64,000 nucleotides of DNA from Luidia sarsii (lineage: Eukaryota; Echinodermata; Asteroidea; Paxillosida; Luidiidae), in the NCBI GenBank assembly GCA_949987565.1, contig OX465110.1:7990018-8054017 (forward strand). The letters are read 5' to 3'. Under the pieces are notes generated by a model. The model was not told where the DNA came from. It saw only the letters and a program-made list of their open reading frames with translations, and did not search any database. Positions 63,601-64,000 of the stretch are shown piece after piece. The number at the start of each line of letters is the position of its first letter. The first letter of the stretch is position 1. A program made the translations under genes and the position numbers.

Positions 63601-64000
63601 TCGACCAGGATCGAGAAATCTCAAATCGGACATTTGAAGATGAAATTATAGTCATGCAAAGAGAACTTACTTCCATCAGCGAGGCAACTTGTGTTGTATG
63701 GGCAGTAGCACATTACAGTCGGCGGAGAGAATCTGGAAAGAAAAACAGCCTTTGCGAGTTAATATCTCCTTCAATATTGTTATGATGGAGCTAAAACTTG
63801 GCCTCCAGTGAGGCCTTGGAAAAGGCAATCGACCAGTATCAAGAAATCTCAAATCGGACATTTGATGATAAAATTATAGTCATGCAAAGAGAACTTACTT
63901 CCATCAGCGAGGAAATTGTGTTGTATGGGCAGTAGCACATTACAGTCGGCGGAGAGAATCTGGAAAGAAAAACAGAATTTGCAAGTTAATATCTCCTTCA
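59405..64000. repeat. Twelve-monomer tandem duplication, period 2731 bp
   Basis: Units from about 59405 recur at +2731 from about 62136 to the window end. Shared markers are CATGGAAAG, CAAATCAGAC, CTTACCAAG, GTTATGGAG or GTTATGGAC, TTGTATAGGC, ATCTTCCAAAG, GGATCGAGAAATC with TTTGAAGATG, GCGAGGAAATTGTG (one base lost) and ACAGCCTTTGCGAG. Copy-specific changes include GAAACACAG (about 60781) and GGACCTAAAAC (about 62875). The second copy is cut by the window edge. It reuses the 3' part of the 6830-bp family, so the same block now exists in at least four versions. Confidence 0.8.

Larger units (their letters stand above)
30061..64000. repeat. 228-bp tandem satellite array, right arm
   Basis: This is the same monomer family, orientation and phase as the left arm, about 149 copies. 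It resumes at AAGTTAATAACTCC exactly where the left arm was broken, so the two arms are one array split by an insertion. This arm is richer in K-class monomers (no GGCCTC hairpin) and in large segmental duplications than the left arm. It runs off the end of the window. I see no second mobile element, gene or unique sequence anywhere in these 33.9 kb. Confidence 0.97.

Noticed and set aside
1..64000. Hundreds of 61-, 71-, 79- and 102-codon open frames as genes
   Set aside because: They recur every 228 bp on both strands as a consequence of the satellite period being divisible by three. Plus-strand ones mostly start at TTG, and variants introduce stops and amino-acid changes freely. No domain was recognised.
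1..64000. Artificial tandem vector or rDNA spacer array
   Set aside because: The many independent indels, two monomer classes and nested amplification blocks show natural divergence, and no rRNA sequence or vector feature is present.

Overview
The window is one giant tandem-repeat (satellite) array, interrupted once by a retroelement fragment. About 63.1 of 64 kb is a 228-bp monomer repeated roughly 277 times head to tail, always in the same orientation. The array runs off both ends of the window. No ordinary host gene, rRNA or tRNA is visible. The many short open frames recur every 228 bp on both strands and are a by-product of a period divisible by three (228 = 3 x 76).

The only non-satellite DNA is at about 29152-30060 (909 bp). 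It is the 3' end of a Penelope-like element (PLE) in + orientation. It holds the last 194 codons of the PLE ORF (linker, Cys-rich knuckle and GIY-YIG endonuclease domain, stop at 29734-29736). A pyrimidine-rich 3' UTR follows, with a 53-55-bp internal repeat, and then a hammerhead-ribozyme-like terminal motif at 30010-30048. The reverse transcriptase domain is missing, so the copy is 5'-truncated and cannot move by itself. Two sister monomers at about 25.1-25.3 kb and 26.9-27.1 kb carry the same diagnostic variants without the insert. They act as built-in empty sites and show a clean insertion flanked by AAG, or by an imperfect 9/12-bp duplication.

The satellite is layered. Monomers fall into two main classes that differ in one box of about 50 bp: a hairpin-bearing H class (GGCCTC-CAGT-GAGGCC) and a K class (GGCAAGTxxxAAGGCC type) without the hairpins. 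The stretches 1 to about 7.05 kb and about 9.85 to 20.73 kb look purely H. K monomers are interspersed at 7.05-9.62 kb and from 20.73 kb to the end. Above the monomer there are local higher-order duplications with many different periods: 228, 455, 1138/1139, 1140, 1365, 1823, 2049, 2731, 2962 and 6830 bp. There are also dispersed copies of the same blocks at offsets of 6605, 7292, 8427 and 11845 bp. This is the pattern expected from repeated unequal exchange or replication-based amplification with conversion, not from one regular higher-order repeat.

Organism: a eukaryote and almost certainly an animal, judging from the long heterochromatin-like satellite and the GIY-YIG PLE. An aquatic invertebrate or basal chordate is plausible because such PLEs are common there, but the sequence alone does not fix the taxon. 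Nothing here works as a pathway. The biology is satellite amplification plus one retrotransposon insertion. All period and block calls were made by eye from recurring variants and need a dot-plot for exact limits.
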